64,000 bases of DNA from Acanthornis magna (GCA_036785705.1 JAWUZG010000004.1:10698501-10762500), one strand, 5' to 3'. Counted from the first letter of the stretch, positions 1 to 14,377 are shown. Notes: generated by a model not told the origin, from the sequence alone. A program made the numbers and translations.

Positions 1-3000
1 TAAGCATAGCATTCTAAAACAGCAATAAAATTGTTGAATCACTGAATGAATCAGTCCACAAAGATGTATCAGACAGCAATTTTTGGAGACAAATGATTAT
101 TACTGGATGCAGTGTCTCTTGAATGCAGAATTTAGCCACTAATGGCATTAACATCCATTTTGGGCTATATGCACCACTTCAAATACCCAACAGATAAACT
201 GGTTAAATATGACATTTTAAAAATGCTGACCACTTCATCTAAATTCAGCTGAGTTTTTTTTCCCATTGAAAATGAGTAAATTATACCTCTGACAGACAAA
301 ACGGTCCTCCCTATGATTTAGAAAGCCAATGAAGACAACTTAAGTATGAATACGTCACAGCCAAGGAGGAAAAAAATCACTATTTAACAGAACTGTAAAT
401 ATTTCTGCCTTTACAAGCAACTTGTGCATGTACCAGCAAGAAATAGTCTCTAGTAATTTCATCAAAAAAGCCTAAAATAAATGTACTGGGTTTGCTGACA
501 TTTGTCCAGATTAAATGAATTAGTTCTGTACACACCTGATTACATTATGTATACATACATGGAAAAACTTAATGAAAAAGAAATTTTCCCCTTTTATTCT
601 TTGAATTGTTAACATCTGGCTAAACGAGAGTCAGTGCCTGATTTTTCGACTTTTATGAAATTTAAACTTAATAAATTATTTTGGTCTTCCCATAAGGTGC
701 CATAAGGACACCTTAAGAGCGGATTGTCACACATAATGTTAAGATAAATAGGCAAGGCACAGTTAAACACCGATTTTCCAAGTTGTGTATTAGGAATTTC
801 TTTCTGAAGTGTGAAGATTTCCTGTGAAACCAAAATGATTGTAACTCTCTTGTAGGCCTGAGATATCACAGTGATTTAGTCCTTTGGTGCTAAATATGAA
901 TTTCAGAAGAGCATGCTTTTACATCCAGGTGGAAATTTTCTTAGCTGGTGGCTTTGTTGCTGTTTAATTAATTCTTTGAAGGCATTTATTCTGTTTCCTT
1001 TAATTTTTTTGAGTTTTGTTTTCTAAGAAATAGAGTCATCTAGTCAGGCTACATACAATACACTATTACAAGCAAATAATTACAAATAAATTTATAAATG
1101 TATAACTTCTAAATTTTTCATTCTGTCAGATTATTTTAAATTAAATACCACTTCTTATGTCAGGGAATCATGTAACTTCACCTATATTTTTTGGTTATTA
1201 AAACATAAACCTCTTCAGAATTATTTAAAATTAAATACAGCATTTTATCACAATATTACAAAAACAAAATCATCAGTACATAAAGTCTAGTACAGCTATA
1301 ATAATGTGTAATTATAATAGCTTAATGCAAAATGTATTACAGTTATGACAAAGAAATTTCTTTGTGTTTCTGGTCAACTGCATTCTGTTAATATGTCAAG
1401 GGATGCACATGTACCATTTTTAGGGTCATTATACTTCCTAAAATTTTAATAAACTCCACATAAGCAGAAGCCAATTTTTATTTTGAAAACAGAATAGAAT
1501 ACACTCAATCATCATAGATAAAGTACAGTTACTTGCTTCCAGAACTCCTGACATGGTTGTTTGGTTTGGAGTTTTTTGTTTTAAAATGCGGAAAAATGTT
1601 TTGTCAACTATGACATGAAATCAATGATGTTATTGAAATAAGCATAATTAAAAAAAAAAAAAAAAAACCAAAACAATTTCTGCTCTACCATTTAGCTTAC
1701 AGAACTTGTCCATGATCTATTCAAAAAGATCCAAAGGTAATTTCTAGCTGACAAGAAAGCTACCTAACCTTCAGACTACAGGGAGAACAAGAGTAAGGAG
1801 AAGCAGCACATTTCACCTGACTGATATACAGATGATAAAAAATGGGGATTTAATGGCATTCATGGTAACAGAATAGATTTGAGAAAGAGGTTATTTTCTC
1901 TTTTAGTGGTGATCAACTTGCAGAAAAGAATTTCATACTTACATGACTTGTTAATTTTGTCAGAGAGCAAACAAATCAAATCCTTAATTTTTGCCCTTAG
2001 ACAGTGTAATTAATCTTAAATTTTTTGTTATGAATTTTTTATTTCCCTGCCCCCACTGCCCCACACCCCCTGTCCTCCCACCCCCACCCCCATACCTCAG
2101 CCCTCAGCCAGCCTTAAGTAACAGAAATGTTACTATAAAACTCTCTACACTATGATGAAACATGCAGGGACAAGAAAAACGCTGGGACAAAAGGAACAAT
2201 TTTGTAACTCTGGGTCAGAGACAGAAATTTTAAAACGGAGGGCTAAATTGTTTGAAATCATGGTAGTTTGGAATTGTGCAGGACACTACTTCAGCTGTCT
2301 TCATGGGTCATCCTAAACCTTGCAAAATCAATAGTTTTTCAGCTGAGTTCAAAGATGTTAGGATATCTTCTTGGAACTTCAAAGACTATGAAGTGTCATA
2401 GCCCCAAGCAAAGAAATATTACTAAGAAATATTAATAGTGTGATTATAGATATAAAATACCATGTCATGTTAGTATACTTAAAACATAGTAGATAAAGTA
2501 CTGCTGTTACTTCACCCGCATTGTAAGTTAACTTAAAAGGAACCAGAGCACTTTACCTGCATCAGGAAAATCACCAGCAAACTGACAAGAACAGCACAGC
2601 CTTTGGATTATTACCCACTCCTGCTGTTTTGTATAGGTATCAACAACATCGCAACAGGAAGTACAAGGTCACTCAAGTGAAATTTCAGGGCCCTGGGAAG
2701 AATATTGTTTTAAAAATAAATAATGGTAAGTTGCTAATGACATGAGAAAAATGCTGACAAATGTAGCACCTGCAAGTAGCTCAACATCTGGATATTTAGA
2801 GTTTCATAATTAAACAGCTTTTTTATTTACCTTCCCTTTGCTCTTAACTGCGTAGTACATGCAAATTAAGGCTGTCATATTTTATAGATTCACATATCTT
2901 TTATAAAATTTCATAGCTTTAATTTCTTAATTTCTGCTGGCCTCCATTTTCAAATGGACACATTTTATCTCTCAAACTCTTTTTTTTTGGCTGAAATAAT

Positions 3001-3230
3001 TTTAATTTTGTTGTGGATATCAGATACCTGCATTATTAATTAAGAAAATCATTAATAATTTAGCTTGTAAGTTGCAGGGGGAAAAAAATACACAATTCAC
3101 TTGGCTTGAAAGAAATCAGGATAGAAGTGGTCTATTGATTTATTAACAACATGCAATTAACCAGCAGTCATTGAACTACACGCTCAGGATCAATATCCTA
3201 AAAACCTTTCTACAAGTCATTGTAGAATTT
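1..3230. other. AT-rich non-coding stretch, no gene seen
   Basis: No frame on either strand shows a recognisable domain, and the longest open frame (609-869, minus) looks like chance. The stretch holds an 18-base A run at 1650-1667 and a C-rich tract at 2045-2091 (listed separately). I see no recognisable transposon. Confidence 0.7.
2045..2091 (-). repeat. C-rich tract; G-quadruplex potential on the minus strand
   Basis: Seven runs of three to five C occur in 47 bases: 2045-2047, 2050-2054, 2059-2062, 2066-2070, 2077-2079, 2081-2085 and 2087-2091. On the minus strand these are G-runs with short loops, enough for a G-quadruplex. The flanks are very AT-rich, so the tract stands out sharply. 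Confidence 0.7.
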
Positions 3231-3560
3231 CTAATCCCTGACCCAGAATCACACAACAAACCCACTTCTCCCTGGGGTAGATGTGGGGGCTGTTTTTTCT
3301 GCATCTGTGATAATCCCTGCCCCTCACTCATCAGTGTGATGGAAACCCACGGCGCCAGACACGTGCTCCTGAAATGTGGGTCCCCATATACCACCCCACG
3401 AGCTGAAGTACAGCTGCTCCCTGCCGCATTCAGGAATGCTGCTGTACCCAGCCCAGACACAAGTGGAAGTGTCATGGGGTGACTTCTGGCAGTGTCAAAA
3501 CAGGTTTGACTGCTGCTCAAGCACCCTCTCCTCTGAGGGTCTCCTGTGTGCTTCAGAAAT
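3231..3560. other. GC-richer island of unknown origin
   Basis: Base composition rises clearly against its AT-rich flanks. Overlapping open frames run on both strands (3171-3482 and 3376-3663 plus, 3176-3520 minus). None shows a domain I recognise, and open frames on both strands are what GC-richer non-coding DNA gives by chance. It could be a decayed transposon or LTR, or a local regulatory island. I cannot choose between these. Confidence 0.4.
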
Positions 3561-4389
3561 GAAACTTGAGAATATGTGGGAAATACTGGGATCTCTAAGT
3601 GACTCCAGTAACCTCTGTTTTGGCAGCTATTTTGTCCCTCAAGTCCTTATTTCTCCTCATTAATTGTTAGGGAAATCTGGTTGATTAGCACTACTTTTGA
3701 TCAAACAAATCCTACTAGCATAAATTTGCCTACAGTGTTATATTTTTGGGCTTTAGAAGGACAAGACTTTGAAGTTTCAGATTTCTTCTAAATACCCAGC
3801 TTGAGTGGGAATAGAAACAATACCTCACGGAGCACTGCATGTTTCACAGTAAGTAGAGGAGAGAGATTTATAAACGTGTTTCTGGTATGATGTAAAAATC
3901 TTTGTCACTTTGCAAATATAATAACATAATGTTTATATTTGCAAAATTTTTCTCTTTTGTCTGACTATTCTGAATTTTCATTTAAAGATGCATAAAGATG
4001 CTTGGTCAATAAGACCATTTTTCCACCCTATTCCTCAAAGATACATTTTATCATTGACTTTTATCACTTCTTCTTCCCTGGTAAAACAAAGGCATGATCC
4101 AAAATTTGGGCAATTCTGGCTACATTTGTACCCGTGAGAGTTATGCCTTTTCCCCAGGTGAAATGGTGCAGAGGTGCTACACTGGGTAGAGTGTAGAACC
4201 TACGAACTATAAAATTGATCTATGATTGATAATATCTCTATGACTCAGAAATTAAAGTGAGTTCTCTGGTATCCTAAAAAGTAAGTCTTAATTATATGTG
4301 ACGCTATGGATTTCGATTCTCCATGTGCCATTAGAACATGTGTATTTAATAGAGCCAAGACAGTGTTGGATTGACTATGCATGGTGTAT
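3561..4389. other. Non-coding stretch, nothing recognised
   Basis: Mixed AT-rich unique sequence without repeats, domains or long open frames that I can recognise. Confidence 0.6.
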
Positions 4390-4720
4390 AAGGAACTGGT
4401 CCTTATAGAGCTCTGCCTATACACTGACTTGGATCCTGACAGGGATCTTACCCATACCTTGGACCTTGTACCCACTGGCCTCACAACCTGCTGCCAGCTG
4501 TTGACTGAACCTACTTACCAGCACCAGATCTACTCTGCTCTTCTTCAGGAAGATCTGTGGATCGGTGTCTGTCACTGAGGGCATGGCCTTGCCTGTCATC
4601 CTTGGCTCCCAGCTCTCCATCCCTTCAGGAGCAGGCCATTATTTCTGCTCTCGGGCTCTCTGCCACGAAAGGATTTGTGGTTGCACAAAGTCTGAAGGTT
4701 GCACTGCGAAGACAGATCAC
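4390..4720. other. GC-richer island, possibly a decayed repeat
   Basis: Composition and texture (many CCTG/CAGG-type words, balanced bases) differ from the flanks and resemble old retroelement sequence. Short open frames lie on both strands (4381-4578 plus, 4417-4620 minus) with no recognised domain. I could not match it to CR1, or to the ERV sequence elsewhere in the window. Confidence 0.35.
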
Positions 4721-4979
4721 AACCACTGTTTAATAGAACATCTTATAATAATTCAGCCATTATTCTTTTCCTTGAGCTGCTATTTTTTACAGAAATAACT
4801 TTACACAGTAATTCTGACTGCGCATCTCACACCCCCCCTCATTCATAGAAATGTGTCTGGATCATCAGCTGAGAGCCCAGCCCCAACAGTTTACTCAGGT
4901 GCCGAGGGTCACAGAGACGTGCCACTAGTTTCTTACTAAGAGTCTGGAAAGCACTTCTGTGAGTCCGATATTTTACCAG

Positions 4980-5018
<39 letters not shown>

Positions 5019-8000
5019 TATATATAGAAACCTGTAGTCTCTGTCTACATGTAGAGCTGTTGTGTCTTGGATGTGGTTAGAACTATAGATTGTTTTACTG
5101 AAGCAGATCTGTGTTAGTGGCCTTGAACACATTCAGCTGCTCCTGTCATTCTGACTTTTGTCAATTCTTGCAGCTTTAAAAGGACTGACAGTTTCTGGAG
5201 CTATTAACTTCCTGGGAGACTTTCAGAAATTATCCCTCAGCATATATTTTTTTTCTTTTTTTGGAGCCTGCTCTTCTTTGGTAACTGTTTCTCCATATGC
5301 ATACATAAACACACAGATTTTCCTCTAATGGACCTAGCTAACAAAAGTTTTCTTTGGTGTGTGGACAGGTGATATAAATGCCTGTGCAACAGGTATTTAA
5401 TATAATGCAAAAAAAAAAAAAAGAAATAGAAACAAAAGCTAAACAGCTTTATCTTGGGCATGTCTGATGATAAAAGAAAACATCTCTGTATCTAACTTAC
5501 TGGGGTTCTTTTGGTTTTTTTTCAGGTACTTGAATTAAAAGAGAATATTATTCTTATAAAGCTAAAAAGGTCAGAGACAGACTTGATGCTTCAATGCTTC
5601 AATGCTTCCCCGAGAAATATGACCTCCTCAGGGCAGGGGTTTAACTTTTGGAAAATACTTGCATTCTTTTATTAGTAAAATCATTATTCTTTTTACATGT
5701 GTTTGTGGTCCATCCCTTTCACCTCACTGTTGGTTGATTACTTTTGCTAAGTTGCTCTGTTATTCCCCATTTCCTACCCAGCCATGAGAAAGAATAGATT
5801 AGACAAAGCTTTCAGTGTAGGACCTTGAATATTTTTTTATTCACAACTTTCTTTTCATGCCTAGCTGAGCAACTGTTTTAACATCATTAAGACTGAATGT
5901 AAATGGATATATCATATAGCAAAAAAATAAATTAAATGTTTCTTCCTGTGATGAGTTGCACAGTATCATATAATGTATTTTGGAAATGTCTGCATTACTT
6001 AAGACATGCTCTTCCGTGATACATTTATAGAATTAGAATTTATTGAAGAAGGAGCATCTGCAGGATCTAAATCAAAATTAAATAAACCCCTTCCAAAATT
6101 AATTAACAGATTGGGCAAATGTCCCTCCACCCTCTGAAAAGAAAGGGAGTTTTTCGTTTTTGTAATTTTAACTTTTAGTGCTCATGTTATTACCATTCTG
6201 TTTTCTTGTGTGTGTCATAAGAAGGACCATATGAGTAAAGTAAGAAAAGTGTCATATAGACTGTATAGTGAACATACAGAAAATAAAGCTACTGTTAAAA
6301 ATCTTATTCCATTAAAACGATATATTTTTTAGTTTTTTTCACTTTATTCTTTCCATAGGTGAGAGTCAGCCCCATCTATTACTTTGCAACGCTCACAAAT
6401 AATACTTGTATTGCAACAATTTCCCTGATAGTTATACATTTTCCATAATGCTTTTCATCCTGGACAATTTGATCACCGTAGGGCATGTCGTGCATAATTT
6501 TACAAGAATGGAACACAGAAATTTATATGACAGAAAATAATTTTGCCTTAAAAAACTATTAAGAAGAAGTAAGACCTAGTAAAAAACATTCCCAGATTGT
6601 TTATTGAAGGACAGTGAAGCAAATTGAAAAAGGAACATTTATGCACTTTGGTGCACATTGCTTCCTCAGATACTTTTGGTCACACTGAAGTGAGACTGAA
6701 TTAGTGCCCACAGCTTACTCAGTTTTGTGTGGCAGGTAGGACATAGCAGGGGGTGAAATGAATTCATCTTTCTGTCTTCAAGTGAACTAAAAGCAATTTT
6801 ATTCTTCCCATGTGGTCACTTGTGGTGCTTGTCATGTTCAAGCTAATGATATCAGGCACCCTCAGGTTGTTTAAGTATTCATGAAGTAATTAAATTCTCA
6901 TTAACATATAAATAAAAGAAAACTGAAAACAAGTTTAGGAGGCACCTAACATCTGTTCTAATGTTTTTAAGTATTAAAATGTGCCACATACAGAAGGAAA
7001 AGTGCATTCTGTTCAGGCAAGTATTTTGCATAGATTATTTATAGAAACTGTAATTAAACTGATTTGGCATATTAAGTAAAATTAACAGCAAAGCATTATT
7101 TAGGTAGATTTAAAATAGGAAAGAGAGAAGTAAAATTAATTTTTGTTTGTTCTGAGATCCAGATAAAATGACAAGAACAATTGAAAATTTATTCCTTTAG
7201 AATTAGAGAAATGCAAAATCTCACACTGCAGGCATACTTCCAGCTGCTCTTTCAAAATACATTGATTTTTAATAATAAAATGTTACTGACATTTGGAAAA
7301 AACAATTCCACAAAGTTATTTGTAAGTTAACTATTATGCTTTTTAAGTTTAATACACAATTGTATCATACAACTTGAGACTTTACTTCAGACACAACCTT
7401 ATGCTCTAAAATGAATTTTTCCTTCTAACATTGAGCAATTTACTCCTTTAGATAATATTTCCCAAGAAAATATTAGAGAATATATGTTTTACATATTAAC
7501 AAAATGTGTGCCCTGTATTCCATACCATGTCACCGCAGTTTTCTGTACGATAGAAATAGCCAATAAACTTAAATAATCTAGAACCATAAGGGGTTTTTTT
7601 GAGATTGATAGACTGGAAAATAGCAAAAGAGATAGAAGAATCTTTGATAGAAGAATCTTCAGAATGTGTTAAAATAACCATTTCATCAAACAGAGACAGC
7701 TCTGGAAGAATGCATTTCTGAGATGCAAATTGTTCAAATATCTCTTTCAAGTGAAATACGCTGAATTGATTGTATTCTTTTCTGTTTTTAACAACCTCTG
7801 TCTTGTTTTTTATCATAATCTATATTAAAATATATTCTGTAGCAGTCTAATTTCTTTGTGCTCTTATTGATTTAGCAGAAAGTACATGATATACACTTAT
7901 ATTGTCCTCACATTTAAGAGATAAGAATGTATAACCAGAGAAATTTAACATTTTTTTATTGTTTTTGTTATATTGTTCATTTCGAAAAGCAGTATTTCAT

Positions 8001-10421
8001 GCCTTATTCCTTGCCTTATTTCATGCCTTTCTCCTTGCTGTGATGCCTACAGAGGGAAACGTATGCCAGTTATGCAATGTGTTTGGTACGTGCTGAAAAG
8101 GATATATTGCAAAAAAGGGCGCATAGACCTTCCTGAAATAAAAAGATAAAGACATTTTTTTTTTCCTGGTTTTAACTGTGGCAGACAAAATCCAAGTAAT
8201 TTAAAAATAGTTGCACTGAGTTATCATTGTAGACATAAACAGCTATTATTCTTTTATAAAGAGTGCTATTCACTACCAGTAACAACATTTACAAGCAACA
8301 CATGAAAATATTTTCCTCTTTGTTTGGTTCAAAACCTGTTATGAACTCATATCAGTACCTGTCAGCTGTTATGATTAGCAGAGAATAATATTTTCTTAGG
8401 CATTAGAGCAGTGAAAGGAAATTATGTACTGGTACAACCTAGGGGAAAAAATTTGGTCCAAAACCCATACAGCAATGAAGACACTAACTGAAGCCTGGAT
8501 AATTGCAATCTTATACTGGTAAAAGCTCATGAAAAATTAATTTGGTGACTAGTGAAACAGGAACTGAGACTTGGTTCCTACATGCCTACAGCACAAGGAA
8601 ATTAAACATTACAAGGCTTGCTTGAGAGAATGTCTGCCCCAGAGCAATTATCTGTGCTTACCTTGGAATCCCTACTGATCTTAGATTATCTCACAAAACA
8701 CATGAGAGAAATACTGCCTAAACAAACTCTAATCTTTTTTATGAACCTGAAATAGGGAACAAAGTGTTGAAGTTTAAGTCTGTATGAATATAAAGCACCA
8801 ATGTTGGTATAATGTCTTTAACGTGAGGATGGGTAGTGAGCATGCACTTGGGTGCAGTACTGGTTCTAAATAAGAGCTCATCTTTTATTAATTACAGTCT
8901 AAGCACTATTTTAGAAATCTTCATGAATAAACTTTTATTCGAGACTTAGCAGTTCTAGATCTAGGGTTGAGTTTTGATGGAGAAAAGATGGTAGAATCAA
9001 TAGTGGTTGACCACATTGGGAATGTTTCATAAAAATGCTACCGGTATCCTTAAATAAAGACATATTGGTATATATGAAATATGGTTTGGCTATACTGCTG
9101 TCGGGAAACAAAACCAAGCCTAGAGAATTTACAATTCTCTCTGGAAAAAGATGGTCTCAGTTGTTTCCTATTAAACACTCATCTGTCTCTTCTGTGCATT
9201 TTCTGCTGCCAGGCACAGTTACATTGAACACTGCACCGACCAGAAGTGTAGTCGTCAGTAGATCAAATTCATTATTCAATTGTACATGTACTTTGCTATA
9301 TTAGAAAAGACAGTCCTTAAAGACTCGCTTGATCATCTACACTGTACTTGTACACTCACACATTGGCTGTGTTTCTGACAAGTGCAAATTTCTCTGAAGT
9401 ACATATTTTCCAGTGAAACAGATTTATGCATGTGAATGAAACTACTCCACCCCACTTACTCAAGGTCATGACTTTATATTTTTTATTGCTGAAATTGTGC
9501 AATTGGTTTATTCCAAAATGGAGCAAGAAGTCACAGAAAGCTTTCAACATTTCTCCATAAGAGACAGCTTTAGACAAACTTTAAGGACATTGTGTTCACA
9601 TAAACAGTAGTCTTAATTTTTCCAAGCAAAAAATATTCAGATATCAAATGCTGGAAGAACTTTGAGAATAGGAGTTTAACTGAAAAAGGTAAGATGTAGC
9701 AAACTGAGGCAGGGTTAGAGTTCAGCATTCTGGATGCTGCTATGACTGGTGAAATTAAGCTTCTGTGTCTCCATTTGACCATCATTTCAGAAGCTTTTTC
9801 CAGTGCACCTTGTTGACTCCGTACCAGTGAGATTGCTGCTTTGCCCAGCTGTTTTCATCTTTGGTTCCCATCTCATCTTCCCTCATGGAACAGGCTGCAC
9901 TTTCTGCTCCCTCATGAGACTAATCTCTCTCACTTTGTGCAATTCATAACAAGGGACATTGTTTAGCCCAATTTGTGGTAGGGAGCACACATTTTCATTT
10001 CACTACACCAGAGAGTCTTGCTCTTTCTACTTTTATCACAGGTTTAGCAGTCCCTTGATGCTCACAGAAGAATGCCAAATCCAAGTCCCTGATGCTGGGA
10101 TCAAATGGATAAAAAAAGTTATACATTGAGAACACAATATATTAATTATTTAGCGTTTTGGAGTGATAATATTTTTAAAACAAAACAGAACAAACCTGTA
10201 AGCAAGATAGTTCTTCCTGAAAAGAGTTACTTTTCGCTTATGGAATATATAAATTAATCAGCCAAAGCCAAATACATGTAGGTCATGTTGTTGTCCACAT
10301 TAGTGATAAAAAAAAGCCAACACCCATAGTAAATATGAGATAATAGAAATCAGTGGAGCAGATTCACAAAAAGTGTTTTATTTTAAGTAATGAATGAATT
10401 TTTCTCCAATTACCAAAGGGA
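4721..10421. other. Long AT-rich non-coding stretch
   Basis: No gene or recognisable transposon is visible. It contains the (CA)n microsatellite at 4981-5014, a 9-bp tandem repeat with three near-copies of ATGCTTCA at about 5587-5608, and a 15-bp direct duplication at 7631-7660. The longest open frame (7496-7816, minus, 106 codons) shows no domain and has ordinary AT-rich codon content, so I treat it as chance. Confidence 0.6.
4981..5014. repeat. (CA)17 dinucleotide microsatellite
   Basis: Uninterrupted CA repeat of 34 bases followed by GACATATATATAG. A minus-strand open frame across it reads alternating Cys-Val only because of the repeat. Confidence 0.97.
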
Positions 10422-10585
10422 AATCTGGTACTGAAATCTTCAAGTCAAGACTGGATGCGTTCTTGAAAGGGATTTTAAGCTCAAACATAAAGGGTAAAGA
10501 TAAATATGAGAGTGATTCTATGACCTACACTATATAGGAAGTCAAAAGAAATGATTTAATATTCCCTTCTGGCCTTAGAAGTGGT
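10422..10585 (+). mobile_element. Ancient CR1-type LINE 3' tail
   Basis: The segment reads like the 3' end of an old CR1 lineage found in birds, turtles and crocodilians. It has the block GAAATCTTCAAGTCAAGACT at its start, a middle block around TTCTATGACCTACACTATA, and the terminal block CCCTTCTGGCCTTA. These occur in the right order and spacing on the plus strand. It is strongly diverged from the other CR1 copies here and only about 165 bases survive. No target duplication is seen, as usual for CR1. Family assignment rests on pattern recognition, not on an alignment. Confidence 0.75.
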
Positions 10586-13500
10586 TCATTTGTCATAATC
10601 TGCAAAAACCAGTCACTTCATAAATTATTTCTGAATTTTAAGAAAGCACTAGATAATTAAATAAGTGCATAGGATAATTAAACAGTATCAGGTAATCTGA
10701 TCAAGCCTTCTCTCCATTCTGCTAACAAAGATCTAGGATATTAGACTTTCTCCCAGTTTCAAATATACTGTTGTTATTTTTCTGATCATGAAAGAATGGA
10801 AAAAGATCATACATGCAACATTTTTGCAAGTGATTAATGGATTTCACTACTGGAACACTTCTCATAAATGTTCTTCTTCATTAACCTAACAAGTCATTGC
10901 AGAATAAAACAAGCCAATTTTTAAAAACTTGTTCATTCTTACAGAAGCTTTCCTAATTTCTCCAGTTTGTCCAAGGCTCTAGAAAATATTAAATATATTA
11001 TCAATTAGACAGCTATTGTGTACTACAGGATACTGTAAGATTTATACCCAAAATATCCCACAAAGCATAGCATAAATTCAGAGAAATATAATGATAAAAT
11101 TAGCGACCTAAGAGGAGCCATACTTCAGATTATTTTAAGGGTATTACTTATATTTTATCAGAAGAGTGGAAGGAAAAAAATATAAAACAGAATAATAAAA
11201 ATATCTTTACATGTATCTTGTTTATGTTTCTTTGAGATATTCTATGAATAGATTTATTAATGTTCATTCCAAATTGTCTAGCATAATGCAGACAAATCCT
11301 AAAGAGTGAGGTACATAAATGTAAGACAAGCAAGCATGAGAAGAGCATCTTTATGACATATATAACTCTCAAAGAAACAGACCAAAAATAAAATGCAAAA
11401 GTGGTACAAAATTGGACAGAAATTCATGCATCCTCTTCCATCTTACTAATGGAATTGGTAGAAAATCTAGACTACACCTTATTCACATAAGTGAAGGAAA
11501 AAAGAATTACATGTAAAATTTTGTTTAGTTAACATCACAGAAGCAAAATAATCTTTTAAAAATGTGCTTCTTCTTGTTGATTATTTCCAGTGTGGCAAAA
11601 GAGTGCAAAAACTTTTTTCTACCGGGAATTTGGCAATTTCTATTTTCTTTTATCTTTAGTCACTGTTTGTGGTCTTTATTATTCCCTTTTCTGTTGCAGT
11701 TGAAGAATGTATTATTTTCCTTTTCAATTTTTTTTTAGTTATTTATTTGTAAAATTTAGTTGGGGATAGTCTAGAAATATTCTTTTTAAAATCTAAATCA
11801 CGGATATCTTGACACATTGTGCCTAAGTGTCCATATAAATGAACAAATGAATGAATGGAAGTTTAGAATACTTTAAGGGGAAAAAATCCCTGAAATTTTG
11901 AGTATGAATTATATTTGTTAAAGACCAAAGATCCGTTTCCTCACTTTTTTTAGAATAAATAGGATGGTCATCCCTATTTAAATGACAACCTTTCATATTT
12001 AAAAAAAAAATGTTTTCCATGGAGAACACATGCTGTCAAAGTACAGGGACAACACATACCGTTATTGCAGTTTGCTCAGTTTGGGAGTTTAAAAAGAACA
12101 AAGATTCTGCTAAAAGCAGACAAAGTCATTCTAGGACTGTTTATTGCTTTGTGGCTTCAGGGTGGTTCTGGCAGGTGGTAGGGGTTTTAGGACTACGAAA
12201 CAGGATTTTGTGTGTATACTAAGTTGATCTATATCCCCTAGTGTGGTTTTTAGAGACAACTGATAGATCTTCTGTATTAAGGATGACTTTGATATATCTT
12301 TATTATGCTATTTTATTTGCACATTATACTCTTATTTTCATATGAATCCTTTGGTTCTATTGGATTTGGGCTGCAGCGATATGCATTATCCTCTAACAGC
12401 CTGCTTGTATATGTCAATGATTCTTGTAAAGAGATGTTTTGCTCCCAAATGAGACGAGAGTTATTTCACAGTTTACCTAGTTTTTAGGACAGACCACTAA
12501 GTAAAATTAGAAATCCTACATTTTGTTGGTACAAATCATTCCTTTTATATAGACACTTATTTTCTGAAACTTGTTAGCAAGTTAGTTCTTCAGAATTCTG
12601 AAATTACTGAGGTTATGGACACATAGATTCAACTTTCTATTAAAAAAAAATCTCGGAAGTACACAAATAGCTACAGAGTGCTCTGACAATAACAGAAGAG
12701 GAAATACAAAACTAATTTTCCCATTCTGTTGGAGGATATTTTTAGTTGCACTAACAAGCACCTTTACTGTCATCTCATCTACAGAGTTAGAACAAAATGT
12801 TAGTATGCATTTATCAGTCATAGACTAGATTCATTTCTAGTGGACCAAAGTAAAGACTAAAAGGAGACTGAAGGGTAGTTTTTCACATATGGAAAGAATC
12901 AGGTCATTTTCCCAACAAGGTGCTATGAAATAAAGGTGTCAAAAAATGTGTGCCAACATAAAGTTCACTGCAATCATAACTGCTATGTTTATTTTAGCAA
13001 TTGTAAAAGGTAAAGACCACAAAATCTGTTCATTTACTAACCAAAAAACCAACCAAACCATACCAAAACAAACAATATTTACCTTTTAACTTGTACTTCT
13101 ATTTATGCCACTCCCAGGACTTCGTTCTACCAGTACCTCAAAAGCAATCAACTTTTTAACTGTCTCTAGACTTTATTACCTCAATAAACCACATACATTT
13201 TGAATGCTTGATTTTTTTTCTTACTTCTTATATATCTTGGATACATGAAATTGTAACCAAATGCTATAGTTATTTATTCTTAACAGGATTTAGCTATTTA
13301 GAATCTGTTCCTTCAGTTGCACTTCACCTACCATATACCATCAATTAAAGCTAGCATTACAAATCTTGGAAAACTCCACCAATGGATTATTTTTTTTAAT
13401 GATGAGCTATGCTGCATTTGTGAGTTAGAAACTGTTCAGCACAGAGACACTGAAGTTTCACCACTTGCAATTAGAAATTTCTATACACTTAGCAAAGCAC

Positions 13501-14377
13501 TGATCACATGTGTGTCAACATGCCACAGCACTGACAAGCAGAGAAAGTGTATAATCTAGTATTTAAATAATTTTGTAGGCAGATAAATGATGTGAGTTTA
13601 AATTCTCTTCAAGAGTTTAGAATGAATCACTGCTGCAATCCAGGTACTACATCTGGCAAATATTCCGTAGCGCAGAAGGATCATTTATGAAATTAAGAAT
13701 AAGGGTAGTGGGTAAATTCTTTGAAAAACAAAGTTTTTGTTTTTATTCAGGGGGAAAAAATAGTTTAGATTCTATACAGCAATAAAAAAGGATATTTGTC
13801 TCCTATTCTGTTATTAATACATTCTCCTTCACTGATAGTTTATGCCAGTATTTTTACACGTTTTACATTTTGCACAGAACACAGCACATATTTACTGAAA
13901 TAAACGAAGTTATATTTTCATGGCATGAGTCTTCCCTGGTATTCTGGAGAGGAAAAAGTCAACTATATACAATAAAATTAATGACTCAACAAAGAGAGTT
14001 TTAAATGAATAGAGTAGATACAATTATTTCTATAGCTAATAAAATGTTGGTTTTTAATGAATTAATTTTTGCAGAAGGGATGTAACAATCCCCATGTTTA
14101 CATTGCTTTACATACAGTCTTTAAAAGGGCTTTTGTGTGTCTCTCCTTTTTTACCAAAGAGATTTAAAATGTCCTATGTTTGCAGAAGGTTCTGAGTATT
14201 ATATAATATTAAACCCCTCAGGCTGTAAGGATATTTTTTTTTCCCTTTGAAAAAGCATATATAACATGAAGAAAACTTGAGACACTAGCTATTCAGTAAT
14301 CTTGTTTAATCACACTAGTAAAAGAGGAGAAAAGCGTAAACTAACTGTCACTTAAGTCCTCAAGAAAACAATTGTCA
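10586..14377. other. AT-rich non-coding stretch
   Basis: Unique AT-rich sequence. Open frames such as 11148-11372 (minus) and 13317-13559 (plus) show no domain. I see no transposon, RNA gene or tandem array. Confidence 0.6.

Noticed and set aside
1650..1667. 18-base A run as the tail of a processed pseudogene
   Set aside because: No coding-like sequence lies upstream and no target duplication is visible.
4839..5132. Minus frame with a Cys-Val repeat
   Set aside because: It is a direct translation of the (CA)n microsatellite.
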